From: VYFG01 sp965203365
Lineage (GTDB): Bacteria; Pseudomonadota; Gammaproteobacteria; Arenicellales; Poriferihabitantaceae
Assembly: GCA_965203365.1 (NCBI GenBank)
Contig: OZ241878.1
Location: forward strand, 1,736,001-1,800,000
DNA: 64,000 nucleotides
Direction: 5' to 3'
Below the pieces are notes generated by a model. That model was not told the DNA's origin, searched no databases, and saw only the letters and a list, made by a program, of their open reading frames with translations. The translations under genes and the position numbers were made by a program. Of this stretch, positions 28,259 through 37,992 are shown in pieces; within the stretch, counting starts at the first letter, position 1; every line of letters begins with the position of its first letter.

Positions 28259-28340
28259 AATATGATTAAATTTTCATATTTAATCGAAAATCAGACTATA
28301 CATCGTATGATCATGAATCTATATATGTAATTTTTTGCCT
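28259..28340 (-). promoter_or_regulatory. AT-rich promoter/operator region of the tungstate operon
   Basis: The 80 bases before tupB are AT-rich and contain an inverted repeat GATTAAA-N8-TTTAATC (28264-28270 and 28279-28285) and the palindrome ATGATCAT (28307-28314). The operon includes a ModE-like regulator, so these are candidate operator sites. No match to a published tungstate-regulator site can be claimed from sight alone. Confidence 0.5.
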
Positions 28341-28527
28341 ATATGTTCGAACCCGCTCGGATTCAATGCCCCGGATTTCCCGGTCACGATGGGCGTCAAG
28401 ATCAGATTTCGGCAACCCCTATCACCACATGCACCCCCGCAGTGTGTGGCAGGATACGCATTTGCCTTTCCGGGCAAGCCAGGAATCAGGAGGCGAACAA
28501 TGGGTCGGTTCGCCCCGATGAACGATC

Positions 28528-29010
28528 TTATTCGTAGGTGATTTCCAACACTTCGTAGGTACGCATGCCACTGGGCGCCGCAAATTTCACTTCCTCTCCC
28601 TCGGATTTGCCCAACAGTGCTTTGCCGATCGGCGAACTGATCGAAATCCGCCCCTGGTCCAGATCCGCTTCCAGATGTCCCACCAGTTGGTAGTGGACTT
28701 CGGTCTCCTGGTCGACATCATACAGCCGGATGTGAGCCCCAAAAACCACCCTGCCGGAGGCTGCAATGGTGCTCGGATCGATGATCTCGGCGATGCCAAG
28801 GCAAGCCTCCAACTCCGCAATCCGGCCCTCCAGAAAAGCCTGCCGCTCCTTCGCGGCCTCGTATTCGGCATTTTCCGACAAATCGCCATGGGAACGCGCT
28901 TCGGCAATCGCACCGATCACCTTGGGACGTTCCACACTTTTCAGGTTCTTCAGTTCCCCCCGCAAGCGCTCCGCACCGGCCCGGGTCAGAATGATTCTCT
29001 CGTTGCTCAT
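28528..29010 (-). CDS. greA: Transcription elongation factor GreA
   Basis: A 160-aa GreA. The N-terminal coiled coil carries EARSHGDLSENAEYEAAKERQAFLEGRI, with the acidic tip D-LSENAE that reaches the RNA polymerase active site and stimulates transcript cleavage. The C-terminal FKBP-like domain contains SPIGKALLGKSEGEEV. ATG 29010 gives the normal N-terminus MSNERIILTRAGAE and has AGGAGGA upstream. It follows carB by 19 bases, the common gammaproteobacterial order. Confidence 0.97.
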   Translation of the reverse strand: MSNERIILTRAGAERLRGELKNLKSVERPKVIGAIAEARSHGDLSENAEYEAAKERQAFLEGRIAELEACLGIAEIIDPSTIAASGRVVFGAHIRLYDVDQETEVHYQLVGHLEADLDQGRISISSPIGKALLGKSEGEEVKFAAPSGMRTYEVLEITYE

Positions 29011-29029
29011 CAGGTGTCCTCCTCGTGCC

Positions 29030-32000
29030 TTATCCGACCGAAATGGCGGGTTCAATACCGACAACGGCTGGCGACTGAACATTCCGATGCAAGGTTTGCA
29101 GCCGGTTGACCGAAACTTGACTGGCCACCCGGTGCGCGGCCACTGCGGCCCGGGCACCCGCCATGGTCGTGAAATAGGTGGCCTTGTGCAACAGGGCTTC
29201 GCGACGGATCGCATAGGAGTCCTTGAGGCTTTGTTTGCCGGAGGTCGTATTGAAGATCATGACAAAGTCATCGTTCTTGATCCGGTCGACCACGTGGGGG
29301 CGACCCTCAATGACCTTGTTCACCCGAGTGACCGGCAACCCGGCGGCGGCGATCACCCGTGACGTGCCATCCGTGGCCACCAGATGGAAACCGGACTCCA
29401 CGAGATAGCGGGCAATCGGGATAACCGCCTGCTGGTCCTCCTTGCGCACGCTGATCAGCACGGTGCCCTCCCGGGGAATGGAATAGCCGGCCCCTTGGGT
29501 AGCCTTGTCAAAGGCCTCACCAAACGTTTGCCCGATCCCCATGACCTCCCCGGTGCTTTTCATTTCCGGCCCAAGCACCGTGTCCACTCCCGGAAATTTG
29601 ATGAAGGGAAACACCGCCTCTTTCACGGAAAAATAACTCGGTGCCCAGTCCTCGCCCACTCCCTGCTCGGCCAGAGACTGCCCCACCATACAGCGAACCG
29701 CGATCTTCGCCAGAGGACGGGCGGTCGCCTTGGAGACAAACGGTACGGTTCTGGACGCTCGGGGATTGACTTCCAGCACATGGATGGCCTCCCCCTTGAC
29801 CGCAAACTGAACATTCATCAGTCCCATCACATTCAACGACAGGGCCATCGCCCGGGTCTGCCGTGTCATTTCTTCCTGCAAGGCTCGACTGAGGCCAAAT
29901 GGCGGCAAGGAACAGGCGGAATCCCCGGAGTGGACGCCCGCCTGCTCAATATGTTCCATGATGCCCCCAATAATCACCTGCTGACCGTCACAGATGGCAT
30001 CCACATCGACTTCGGTCGCATCATTCAGAAACCGGTCGAGCAACACCGGCGAATCGAACGAGACTCGAAGCGCAGAAGTCATGTAGGCCTTCAAATCGAC
30101 CTCGTTATGGACAATTTCCATCGCCCGTCCTCCCAGCACGTACGAAGGTCGCACCACCAGGGGATAGCCAATCTCCTGTGCGCACAGCAACGCCTGTTCC
30201 GGCGTGCTGGCCGTCCGGTTCGGGGGCTGGAGCAAGTCGAGTTCCTCAATCAACTGCTGAAAATGCGCCCGATCCTCAGCCCGGTGAATGGATTCCGGGG
30301 ACGTGCCAATAATGGGCGCACCCGCCGCCTTCAGTCCCCGAGCCAGCCGGAGAGGTGTCTGTCCACCATACTGCACGATCACGCCGACCGGTTGTTCCAC
30401 ACGCACCACCTCGAGCACATCCTCCAACGTCAAGGGTTCGAAATACAGCCGGTCCGAGGTGTCATAGTCGGTGGAGACGGTCTCGGGATTGCAGTTGATC
30501 ATGATGGTCTCGTACCCAGCCTCCCGCAGTGCCATCGAAGCGTGGACACAACAGTAATCAAACTCAATTCCCTGTCCAATTCGGTTGGGCCCACCCCCAA
30601 GCACGATGATCTTCTTTCGATCGACAGGATTCGACTCGCACTCTTCGTCATAGCTCGAATATAAGTAGGCCGTCGAGGTATCGAATTCCGCCGCACAGGA
30701 ATCGACCCGCTTATAGACAGGATGAATATGATGCCGATGCCGGAAATCCCGCACCCTGTCTTCCGTCGTCTCCAGGAGATCTGCCAGCCGCTGGTCCGAA
30801 AATCCCTTTTGTTTCCAGCGGTGAAGGCTTTCCGGTGCGATGTCGGCCAGATGTCGACCCCGGATTCGATCCTCCGTCAGTACCAAGTCGTGGAATTCCG
30901 CCAGAAACCAGGGGTCAATCCGGCTCAACTGGTGCACCTCATCCAAGGAAAACCCGGAGCGGAAAGCCTCGGCAATGTACCAGACCCGTTCTGCTCCCGG
31001 GATGCGCAGTCGGGCGGACAGCCAGTCCGCCAGGGCCTCCCCCTTGACTTCCAGGCTCAGGTCGTTCAGTCCATCACGACCGGTCTCAAGCCCCCTGATC
31101 GCCTTTTGGAATGACTCCTGGAAGGTGCGCCCAATCGCCATGACCTCTCCCACGGACTTCATCTGGGTCGTGAGCGTGGCGTCCGCCTGGGAGAATTTTT
31201 CAAAATCGAAACGGGGGATTTTGGTCACCACATAATCGATGGTGGGCTCGAAGGATGCGGGGGTCAGCCCCCCGGTAATCTCGTTGCGCAGTTCATCCAG
31301 TGTGAACCCCACCGCCAGCTTCGCCGCGACTTTGGCGATGGGAAATCCCGTCGCCTTGGACGCCAGGGCCGAAGAACGCGACACCCGGGGATTCATCTCA
31401 ATGATGATCAAGCGCCCATCGGTGGGGTTGATGGCGAACTGAACGTTCGACCCACCGGTGTCGACGCCGATTTCCCGCAGTACCGCGATACTGGCATCGC
31501 GCATGATCTGATATTCCTTGTCGGTCAGGGTTTGTGCCGGGGCCACCGTGATGGAATCACCGGTATGGACCCCCATGGGATCGAAATTTTCGATCGAGCA
31601 GATGATGATGCAGTTATCCGCACGATCCCGCACCACCTCCATCTCAAATTCCTTCCAACCGAGAATGCTCTCTTCGATCAGCAACTCGCTGGTTGGTGAG
31701 GCGTCCAAGCCCCGTCGGCAAATGTCATCAAATTCCTCATGGTTGTAGGCAATGCCGCCCCCCGATCCCCCCAGAGTAAATGAAGGCCGGATGATGGCCG
31801 GGAATCCGACCCGGGCCAGGATCTCACGGGCCTGGGAAAGGTCATGAGCGATCTCACCGGGCACAGTTTCCAGTCCAATGCGGTGCATCGCATTGCGGAA
31901 CTGTTCTCGGTCTTCCGCCTTGTCGATGGCTTCGCGAGTCGCCCCGATCATTTCCACTGCATGCCGTTCCAGAATGCCAAGGCGATGAAGGTCCAAGGCA

Positions 32001-32293
32001 CAGTTCAGACCCGTCTGCCCTCCCATAGTGGGCAAAATCGCATCCGGCTTTTCGGTTTCGATCACTTTCTCCAGCGTTTGCCAGTGAATGGGTTCGATAT
32101 AGGTGGCATCGGCAAAATCCGGATCGGTCATGATCGTGGCCGGATTGGAATTGACCAGGATCACCCGGTAACCCTCCTCTTTCAGCGCCTTGCAGGCCTG
32201 GACACCGGAATAATCGAATTCGCAGGCCTGACCGATGATGATCGGACCAGCCCCGATGATCAAGACCGATTCGATATCGTCCCGCCGGCTCAT
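29030..32293 (-). CDS. carB: Carbamoyl-phosphate synthase large subunit
   Basis: A 1087-aa CarB (E. coli 1073). It contains two homologous ATP-grasp halves (EFDYSGVQACKALKEEG near residue 25 and EFDYCCVHASMALREAGYET near 580) and a C-terminal MGS-like regulatory domain. It makes carbamoyl phosphate from ammonia, bicarbonate and two ATP, for arginine and pyrimidine synthesis. The first start overlaps the carA stop (ATGA). Confidence 0.98.
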   Translation of the reverse strand: MSRRDDIESVLIIGAGPIIIGQACEFDYSGVQACKALKEEGYRVILVNSNPATIMTDPDFADATYIEPIHWQTLEKVIETEKPDAILPTMGGQTGLNCALDLHRLGILERHAVEMIGATREAIDKAEDREQFRNAMHRIGLETVPGEIAHDLSQAREILARVGFPAIIRPSFTLGGSGGGIAYNHEEFDDICRRGLDASPTSELLIEESILGWKEFEMEVVRDRADNCIIICSIENFDPMGVHTGDSITVAPAQTLTDKEYQIMRDASIAVLREIGVDTGGSNVQFAINPTDGRLIIIEMNPRVSRSSALASKATGFPIAKVAAKLAVGFTLDELRNEITGGLTPASFEPTIDYVVTKIPRFDFEKFSQADATLTTQMKSVGEVMAIGRTFQESFQKAIRGLETGRDGLNDLSLEVKGEALADWLSARLRIPGAERVWYIAEAFRSGFSLDEVHQLSRIDPWFLAEFHDLVLTEDRIRGRHLADIAPESLHRWKQKGFSDQRLADLLETTEDRVRDFRHRHHIHPVYKRVDSCAAEFDTSTAYLYSSYDEECESNPVDRKKIIVLGGGPNRIGQGIEFDYCCVHASMALREAGYETIMINCNPETVSTDYDTSDRLYFEPLTLEDVLEVVRVEQPVGVIVQYGGQTPLRLARGLKAAGAPIIGTSPESIHRAEDRAHFQQLIEELDLLQPPNRTASTPEQALLCAQEIGYPLVVRPSYVLGGRAMEIVHNEVDLKAYMTSALRVSFDSPVLLDRFLNDATEVDVDAICDGQQVIIGGIMEHIEQAGVHSGDSACSLPPFGLSRALQEEMTRQTRAMALSLNVMGLMNVQFAVKGEAIHVLEVNPRASRTVPFVSKATARPLAKIAVRCMVGQSLAEQGVGEDWAPSYFSVKEAVFPFIKFPGVDTVLGPEMKSTGEVMGIGQTFGEAFDKATQGAGYSIPREGTVLISVRKEDQQAVIPIARYLVESGFHLVATDGTSRVIAAAGLPVTRVNKVIEGRPHVVDRIKNDDFVMIFNTTSGKQSLKDSYAIRREALLHKATYFTTMAGARAAVAAHRVASQVSVNRLQTLHRNVQSPAVVGIEPAISVG

Positions 32294-33441
32294 GATGCTT
32301 CTTTTTGGTCTGATGACATCATCCCGATGAACCGATCGAAGAGGGATTTCATGTCCTTGGGACCCGGACTGGCCTCGGGATGTCCCTGAAACGAAAAGGC
32401 CGGTCGATCCCGCAATTCGATGCCTTGGACCGTCCCATCAAAAAGAGATCGATGCGTCACCCGCACATTCGAGGGCAGGGAGGCTTCGTTGACGGTGAAA
32501 CCGTGATTCTGGCTGGTGATCAGAACCTGCCGGGTGGCCAGATCCTGGACCGGATGATTGGCTCCGTGATGACCGAACTTCATTTTTTCGGTGCGCCCCC
32601 CGCTGGCCAGGGTCAACAGTTGATGTCCGAGACAAATGCCGAACACCGGAAGGTCCTGCTGGATGATCCGGCGAATCGCGCGAATGGCATAATCACAAGG
32701 TTCGGGATCGCCGGGGCCATTGGACAAGAACACTCCATCGGGTCGCAGATCCAAGACGTCGTCCGCCTCGGTTTCAGCTGGCACCACCGTGACATCACAA
32801 CCGCGCTGCGCCAGCAAACGCAGAATATTGCGCTTGACGCCGAAATCATAAGCCACCACCCGAAACCGGGATTTGGGCGCGTTTCCATGCCCGGCCCCGA
32901 GCTTCCATTCACCGTCCTGCCCCCCCTGGTTCCAGTGGTAGGCCACCCGCGTGGAGACCTGCTTGGCGAGGTCCATGCCGCCAAGGCCCCGAAACGCCCT
33001 CGCCTTGATCAATGCCGTTACCGGGTCTGGAGTGTCACCCGCCATGATACAGCCGGACAAAGCCCCTCGGGTTCGAAGAATCCGGGTCAAACGCCGGGTA
33101 TCGATGTCACTGATCGCTACGACTTCGCGAGCGGACAGATAGTGCGGCAAGGAGTGCCGAGCGCGCCAACTGCTGTGGGAAACCGGCAGGCTTCGTACGA
33201 CCAGCCCGGCACTGAACACGCGAGTCGATTCCTCGTCCTCGAGATTGGCTCCCACGTTGCCAATATGAGGATAGGTCAGCGTGACAATCTGACTCGCATA
33301 GGAAGGATCGGTGAGGATTTCCTGATAGCCGGTCATGGCGGTATTGAACACCACCTCGCCCACGCCGGTTCCATGAGCCCCAATGGACCGCCCCCGAAAC
33401 TCACTCCCATCCTCCAGAACCAACAATGCGTCTTGATTCAA
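32290..33441 (-). CDS. carA: Carbamoyl-phosphate synthase small subunit
   Basis: Glutaminase subunit (383 aa from TTG 33441). It has the N-terminal dimer domain ALLVLEDGSEFRGRSIG and a class I glutamine amidotransferase domain with the nucleophile in GICLGHQLL and the catalytic HPE in FSFQGHPEASPGPKD. The frame is open to an ATG at 33582. A start there would place an 11-bp terminator hairpin with its T run inside the coding region and add 47 unconserved residues. TTG 33441 is preceded by GGGGGGAT and matches the usual CarA length. Confidence 0.93.
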   Translation of the reverse strand: MNQDALLVLEDGSEFRGRSIGAHGTGVGEVVFNTAMTGYQEILTDPSYASQIVTLTYPHIGNVGANLEDEESTRVFSAGLVVRSLPVSHSSWRARHSLPHYLSAREVVAISDIDTRRLTRILRTRGALSGCIMAGDTPDPVTALIKARAFRGLGGMDLAKQVSTRVAYHWNQGGQDGEWKLGAGHGNAPKSRFRVVAYDFGVKRNILRLLAQRGCDVTVVPAETEADDVLDLRPDGVFLSNGPGDPEPCDYAIRAIRRIIQQDLPVFGICLGHQLLTLASGGRTEKMKFGHHGANHPVQDLATRQVLITSQNHGFTVNEASLPSNVRVTHRSLFDGTVQGIELRDRPAFSFQGHPEASPGPKDMKSLFDRFIGMMSSDQKEAS

Positions 33442-33494
33442 GCCATCCCCCCGAACAAATTCATCTGCCTGGTTGACAACCCTTGCCGCGACCC

Positions 33495-33527
33495 AAAAAA
33501 AGGGAGAAACCGTGGTCGGCTTCCCCC
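33495..33527 (-). terminator. Intrinsic terminator / possible attenuator in the dapB-carA gap
   Basis: On the minus strand an 11-bp stem (33527-33517 with 33512-33502, two G-T pairs) closes a 4-base loop and is followed directly by seven T residues (33501-33495). It lies 87 bases after the dapB stop and 54 bases before the proposed carA start. It can act as the dapB terminator or as a conditional attenuator for carAB-greA. Confidence 0.85.
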
Positions 33528-33613
33528 TCTTGGGTAACTCTGACACAATGGTCCTGCCAGTTACCGGCTGTGCTGTCGTCAAAAGGGCATTGTAACGTTG
33601 TCTGCACTACAAT

Positions 33614-34411
33614 TCAATGCAGATCCAGCACATCCCGCATGCTGTAGAAGCCAGCTGGCCGGCCGGCCAACCACTGCGCCGCCCGCAAGGCTCCCTCGGC
33701 AAAGATGCGACGATCCGTGGCTCGGTGAGTAATCTCAATGCGTTCATTCTGGCCAATGAACATCACGGTGTGTTCGCCAGCAATCTCACCGCCCCGAATC
33801 GTCGAAAATCCGATGCTTCCCTCCGGCCGGGGGCCCGTGCGTCCGGTACGGGCAAAGACCCCGTCCGACTGCAGATTTCGGCCCAGGATTTCCGCCACAG
33901 ACCGACCCAACAGCAGCGCGGTCCCAGAGGGTGCATCAACCTTGTGTCGGTGATGGGCTTCAACAATCTCGACATCCATCCGATCGCCCAACACCCGACT
34001 GGCCGTTTCCAGCAAGGCGACACACAAGTTGATGCCGATACTGGTATTGGCGGCCAGCACCACCGGAATCTCCTGGCCCGCCAGCTCGACCTCGTCGCAT
34101 TGTTGGGCATCCAGTCCGGTGGTGCCGATGAAGATGGCATGACCTTTCTCCCGGCAATAGGCCAAGTGTTCCATGGTGGCCGCCGGAGTGGTGAACTCCA
34201 CCAATACATCAAATCGGGCGGCGGGGGTGGAGGTGATTGGGACGCCCAGAGAGGGAATGCCGGCCACCGCACCCGCATCCTGCCCCAGCTGAGGGCTTTT
34301 TTCATGCTCCAGCGCCACTGTCAGTTGCAGTGCATCCTCTTCGGGGATCAGGCGTATCATGGCCTGCCCCATCCGACCAGCGGCTCCGGATACAGCAAGA
34401 TGGATTGTCAT
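33614..34411 (-). CDS. dapB: 4-hydroxy-tetrahydrodipicolinate reductase
   Basis: DapB (265 aa) reduces the dihydrodipicolinate precursor with NAD(P)H in lysine and diaminopimelate synthesis. The N-terminal nucleotide loop is AVSGAAGRMGQAM. The catalytic region reads VEIVEAHHRHKVDAPSGTALLLG (His-His and Lys). ATG 34411 is preferred over TTG 34438. dnaJ, which often precedes dapB, is absent here; instead about 700 bases of non-coding DNA lie upstream. Confidence 0.97.
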   Translation of the reverse strand: MTIHLAVSGAAGRMGQAMIRLIPEEDALQLTVALEHEKSPQLGQDAGAVAGIPSLGVPITSTPAARFDVLVEFTTPAATMEHLAYCREKGHAIFIGTTGLDAQQCDEVELAGQEIPVVLAANTSIGINLCVALLETASRVLGDRMDVEIVEAHHRHKVDAPSGTALLLGRSVAEILGRNLQSDGVFARTGRTGPRPEGSIGFSTIRGGEIAGEHTVMFIGQNERIEITHRATDRRIFAEGALRAAQWLAGRPAGFYSMRDVLDLH

Positions 34412-35129
34412 CTGTTCACGCAAACCTGGGAGTTTCAACCATTATACTGCCAGAAGGTGCCCCCTGCCTGTTTGAGAGGGCCTGAATGCAAGTGACCATC
34501 GCCCCTCCCCCCGATGGAAAACCTCGTACCAACCAGACCACCCAGCCACATCCGGTCTCTCCGTGGGCCATGGGGAACCGGTGCGAAAATCCTTGTCTCC
34601 AAGTGAACGCAAACTGCACCACCAAGGAGGTGTCATCCTGTGCTGTCTGACCGCCTGTAGGAATTCCAGCCGAGGAATGCGTCGAGAACTGCTCGGTGCA
34701 ATGATGGATGTCACTCGGGAAGCCTTCAGACCGGCGTCTGGCATGACAAGTTCCAATTGGTGGTTGATCGCAGCCGACCGTTCGTCCAGTGTTCGATCTT
34801 CATCCCATCAATTCGCATCCTGCGTAGACTGGAAACCACTTTGGATCGACGAAATGAAGGAATGCTCATGATCATTTCCCCCCCTCACGCACTGCGATCC
34901 CCAAGAACGGTGCCTCACGCCGGGAAAAGCCCGGCCAATGAAGACCGACCGGCATCATCAGGCCCGTACCCGAGAGAACCCGTCGAAATCCCGCCTCAAG
35001 GGGGTCGTTTTATCAGACTTCGTCTGCCGATTCGGGCCAATGCCTGGGTCAGTCCCGCTGCTCGTTTGGTTAGGTCAGGACTGATCTGATCGGAAATCCA
35101 GCCGTACCCGCCTTGACCTCAATGAGTCA
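34412..35129. other. Gap without recognisable gene
   Basis: About 700 bases between two minus-strand genes. A short stem-loop GCCGGG-AAAAG-CCCGGC lies at 34919-34935 without a T run. Short frames on both strands match nothing recognisable. The dapB promoter should be near the left end. Confidence 0.45.
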
Positions 35130-35828
35130 TCATCGGGTCCGGCGGATCACCTTTTTTTGGGGAGAGAGATTGATTTCGTCCACCACAGAACCTGCCGGGG
35201 CCCGTAGCATGAGCATGATCGCATCCACCACATCCGAAGCCTGGAGTGCATGGTCCCGGTGCTCCCCGGGAGCAAAATCCAGTTCATCATAGAACGGCGT
35301 ATTCACCATGCCCGGATTGACGATACCCACTCGGACGCCACTTCCACTGCATTCCGCGCGCAGTGCCTGCGATGCCCCCCGCAGGGCAAACTTAACGGCG
35401 CTGTAGACTGCCCCTCTAGCCACCCCCTTGTGTGCTACTTCCGATCCCAGAAATATCAAGGTCCCCCGGCCAAGGCGTTTCATCCGAGGCAGCCAGTGAC
35501 GACAGATCAGAAGGGTGGAAACGAGATGCGACTCCACCAGTTGTCGGATCCGTTGGGCACTGAACTGTTCCAGGGACCCAAAATCGCCTCGACCATGACA
35601 AAACACGATTCCCTGCGGCACCGGTCGCTCCGGCAGGGCCAGCAGGTTGCGCTCAACCGCCGCACTGTCCAATAAATCCCATCTCAGCGAATTGACCGAC
35701 ACGACAGGGCATGCACGTCGGGAGATGTTGACCACCGGATATCCCAAGCCCCGCAACCGTTCCGCCAGCACCAGGCCAATTCCCGAGCTGCCACCGGTGA
35801 TCAGGATGTCATCTTTGGTCGTTTCCAT
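35130..35828 (-). CDS. Short-chain dehydrogenase/reductase
   Basis: A 232-aa SDR with the cofactor loop TGGSSGIG near residue 12, the HGRGDFGSL segment in place of the usual NNAG, and a catalytic Ser in LGSEVAHKG. The Tyr-x-x-x-Lys pair is in YSAVKFAL near 145, followed by NPGMVNTPF. It is likely an NADP-dependent oxidoreductase or serine/3-hydroxy acid dehydrogenase-like enzyme, but the substrate is not visible. ATG 35828 has a G-rich tract just upstream and starts right before the Rossmann strand. ATG 35855 is less likely. Confidence 0.9.
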   Translation of the reverse strand: METTKDDILITGGSSGIGLVLAERLRGLGYPVVNISRRACPVVSVNSLRWDLLDSAAVERNLLALPERPVPQGIVFCHGRGDFGSLEQFSAQRIRQLVESHLVSTLLICRHWLPRMKRLGRGTLIFLGSEVAHKGVARGAVYSAVKFALRGASQALRAECSGSGVRVGIVNPGMVNTPFYDELDFAPGEHRDHALQASDVVDAIMLMLRAPAGSVVDEINLSPQKKVIRRTR

Positions 35829-36148
35829 TGTCCCACCCCCCCCTATTGACCCCATCGAGTCGGATGCTGACCCGTGGCCTCTTCCTCGATATGGGGGGCG
35901 CCTTGAACTCCGACACCGAAGTGGCTGCTTTTTCCGATTTTCATGCCGGCCCGGGTCACTGACCTCGTTTTCTGTCTCCTGACGAAGAGACCAATTTCAG
36001 CCGAAGTTGAACAGCCAGTGACATGGCTCATTGACATTCCACGATCAAATCCCATCCGGCCGACCCCTGTCCACAGCGACCGCATCCGGCGCTGATTGGG
36101 AGGAAGCGACCTGTCCCGACCAGATGAGCAAGTGAGGGGGCTGACCGG
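35829..36148. other. Gap without recognisable gene
   Basis: Between the SDR gene and the RTX remnant. Nothing recognisable on either strand. The SDR promoter presumably lies at the left end. Confidence 0.4.
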
Positions 36149-36425
36149 TCACGCGATGAAGTCGAAATCTTCTGCGCTCAGCCGCGAGGCCTCGACGTCC
36201 TTGATCACGATTGAGAAGTCGTCGGCCGGGCCGTTGATCACCATGTCATCACCGCATTGTTGATATCGAGGTCGGTGAACATCAGGCCACCCTGGATGAC
36301 GAGAGTGTCCAGCCCGTCTCGAATTCGTGGATCGTGTCGGTCTCGGACTCCCGGTCGAACACGAACCGGTCGGTGCCGCCAACGCGAGAGTCATTGCCAT
36401 CGCTGGCACCGCAGAAGTTCCCCCC
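36149..36425 (-). pseudogene. RTX-type calcium-binding protein, C-terminal remnant
   Basis: The C-terminal 90 or so codons of a hemolysin-type calcium-binding protein remain in three frames: GNDSRVGGTDRFVFDRESETDTIHEFETG, then LDTLVIQGGLMFTDLDINN, then the tail INGPADDFSIVIKDVEASRLSAEDFDFIA. The tail ends in the same AEDFDFIA as the intact protein at 47351-48460, so the two are paralogues or a dispersed family. At least two frameshifts are present. A possible original start (MADAIPSLTGLLRAI) lies at 36487, but what joined it to the tail is lost. Confidence 0.75.
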
Positions 36426-36687
36426 CAGAGGTGGTCGTGATGATCGCCCGTAAGAGACCGGTCAGGCTGGGAATCGCGTCGGCCATGGGGCCTTCTTCGT
36501 CAGTGGGGAATGTCGAGGGGGTCCCGGGGTGGATCGTTCGACGAGAACGCTCTCATGCATCCGCCCGAACAACGGAGAATATCACAGTCTACTCCCCCCG
36601 AAAATTTCAAGTCGATCTTCCCGCTGGAATACGGCGTGGCACCTCCGGGCTGTACGAGGCCCCATTGGCGCCGCCCGGGAACAGGGC

Positions 36688-37965
36688 TCATTTTTCGATC
36701 TTGGCTTCGCCTCCCATATACGGTCGCAGCACCTCGGGGATAGTGACGCTACCATCGGCATTCTGGTAATTTTCCAGCACCGCCACCAAGGCCCGACCCA
36801 CCGCCACTCCGGAGCCATTGAGCGTATGGACCAACTCGGGTTTTCCGGTCTCGGGATGTCGGAATCGGGCCTTCATGCGACGGGCCTGGAAAGCCTCACA
36901 GTTGCTGCATGAGGAGATTTCGCGGTACTGGTTCTGACTCGGCAACCACACCTCAAGGTCAAAGGTCTTGGCCGCGCCGAACCCCATGTCACCGGTGCAC
37001 AGGATGAGAACACGATACGGGAGTTCCAGATATTGCAACACGGCTTCCGCATTGGCGGTCAGTCGGTCCAGTTCCTCGTAGGAATCATCGGGATGGCTGA
37101 TGTGGACCAGTTCCACCTTCTCAAACTGATGCTGGCGAATCATGCCCCGGGTATCACGACCGTAAGACCCCGCCTCCCGGCGGAAACAAGGGCTGTGGGC
37201 GACCCGCAGGATGGGCAGTTGGTCGACTTCGAGAATGCTGTTGGCCACGAGATTGGTCAAGGGCACCTCGGCAGTGGGAATCAGGTAAAATGGCGGTTCA
37301 TCGTGGGTACTGAACTGGTCCTCATCAAATTTCGGCAATTGTCCGGTCCCATACAGGACATCCGGGTGGACCAGATAAGGCACATAGGTTTCGGTGTAAC
37401 CATGCTCACGGGTGTGCACATCCAACATGAACTGTGTCAGGGCGCGATGCATCCGAGCGATCCCGTTTTGCATCGTGACGAAACGCGCACCGGACAACCG
37501 GGCCGCCGACTCGTAATCCATCATGCCGAGATCCTCGCCGAGCATGACATGATCCTTGGGTTCGAAATCGAATGCCCGAATCGTACCCCAGTCCCGAACT
37601 TTTTCATTGTGCCCTTCATCGGGTCCTTCGGGGACCGATGCATGGGCCAGGTTGGGGATCCCGGCATAAATCTCCTGCAGCGTATTCTGGAGTACATGCA
37701 GGGCGGCCTGGTCTGTCTGGATACGGCCGCTAACATCCTCCACGGAGGCCAAAATGGGAGTGATGTCTTCCCCCCGGGCCTTGGCCGCCCCAATTTCCCT
37801 CGACACAGTATTGCGTCTTGCCTGAAGTGACTCGACCAAGGATTGCAATTCCCGGCGTTGGGATTCAAGGGAGGTGATTTTCGCCACATCCAAGGTATAA
37901 CCCCGATGCATCAGGCGGGCTGCGACGAGTTCAGGGTTCTGTCTTAGAAGCTGTGGATCCAGCAT
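36688..37965 (-). CDS. serS: Seryl-tRNA synthetase
   Basis: Class II aminoacyl-tRNA synthetase (425 aa, normal length). The long N-terminal coiled-coil arm that grips tRNA-Ser covers about 30-100. The catalytic core has motif 2 (FRREAGSYGRDTRGMIRQHQFEKVELV) and motif 3 near the C-terminus (NGSGVAVGRALVAVLENYQ). It is the last gene of the ftsK-lolA-rarA-crcB-serS cluster, starting 27 bases after crcB. Confidence 0.98.
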   Translation of the reverse strand: MLDPQLLRQNPELVAARLMHRGYTLDVAKITSLESQRRELQSLVESLQARRNTVSREIGAAKARGEDITPILASVEDVSGRIQTDQAALHVLQNTLQEIYAGIPNLAHASVPEGPDEGHNEKVRDWGTIRAFDFEPKDHVMLGEDLGMMDYESAARLSGARFVTMQNGIARMHRALTQFMLDVHTREHGYTETYVPYLVHPDVLYGTGQLPKFDEDQFSTHDEPPFYLIPTAEVPLTNLVANSILEVDQLPILRVAHSPCFRREAGSYGRDTRGMIRQHQFEKVELVHISHPDDSYEELDRLTANAEAVLQYLELPYRVLILCTGDMGFGAAKTFDLEVWLPSQNQYREISSCSNCEAFQARRMKARFRHPETGKPELVHTLNGSGVAVGRALVAVLENYQNADGSVTIPEVLRPYMGGEAKIEK

Positions 37966-37992
37966 GAAAAGGTGTCTGTCAGAATTGGGGGA

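Noticed and set aside
29384..30664. Long plus-strand frame opposite carB (426 codons)
   Set aside because: It is the mirror of a conserved gene, has an odd His/Arg-rich composition and no family resemblance.
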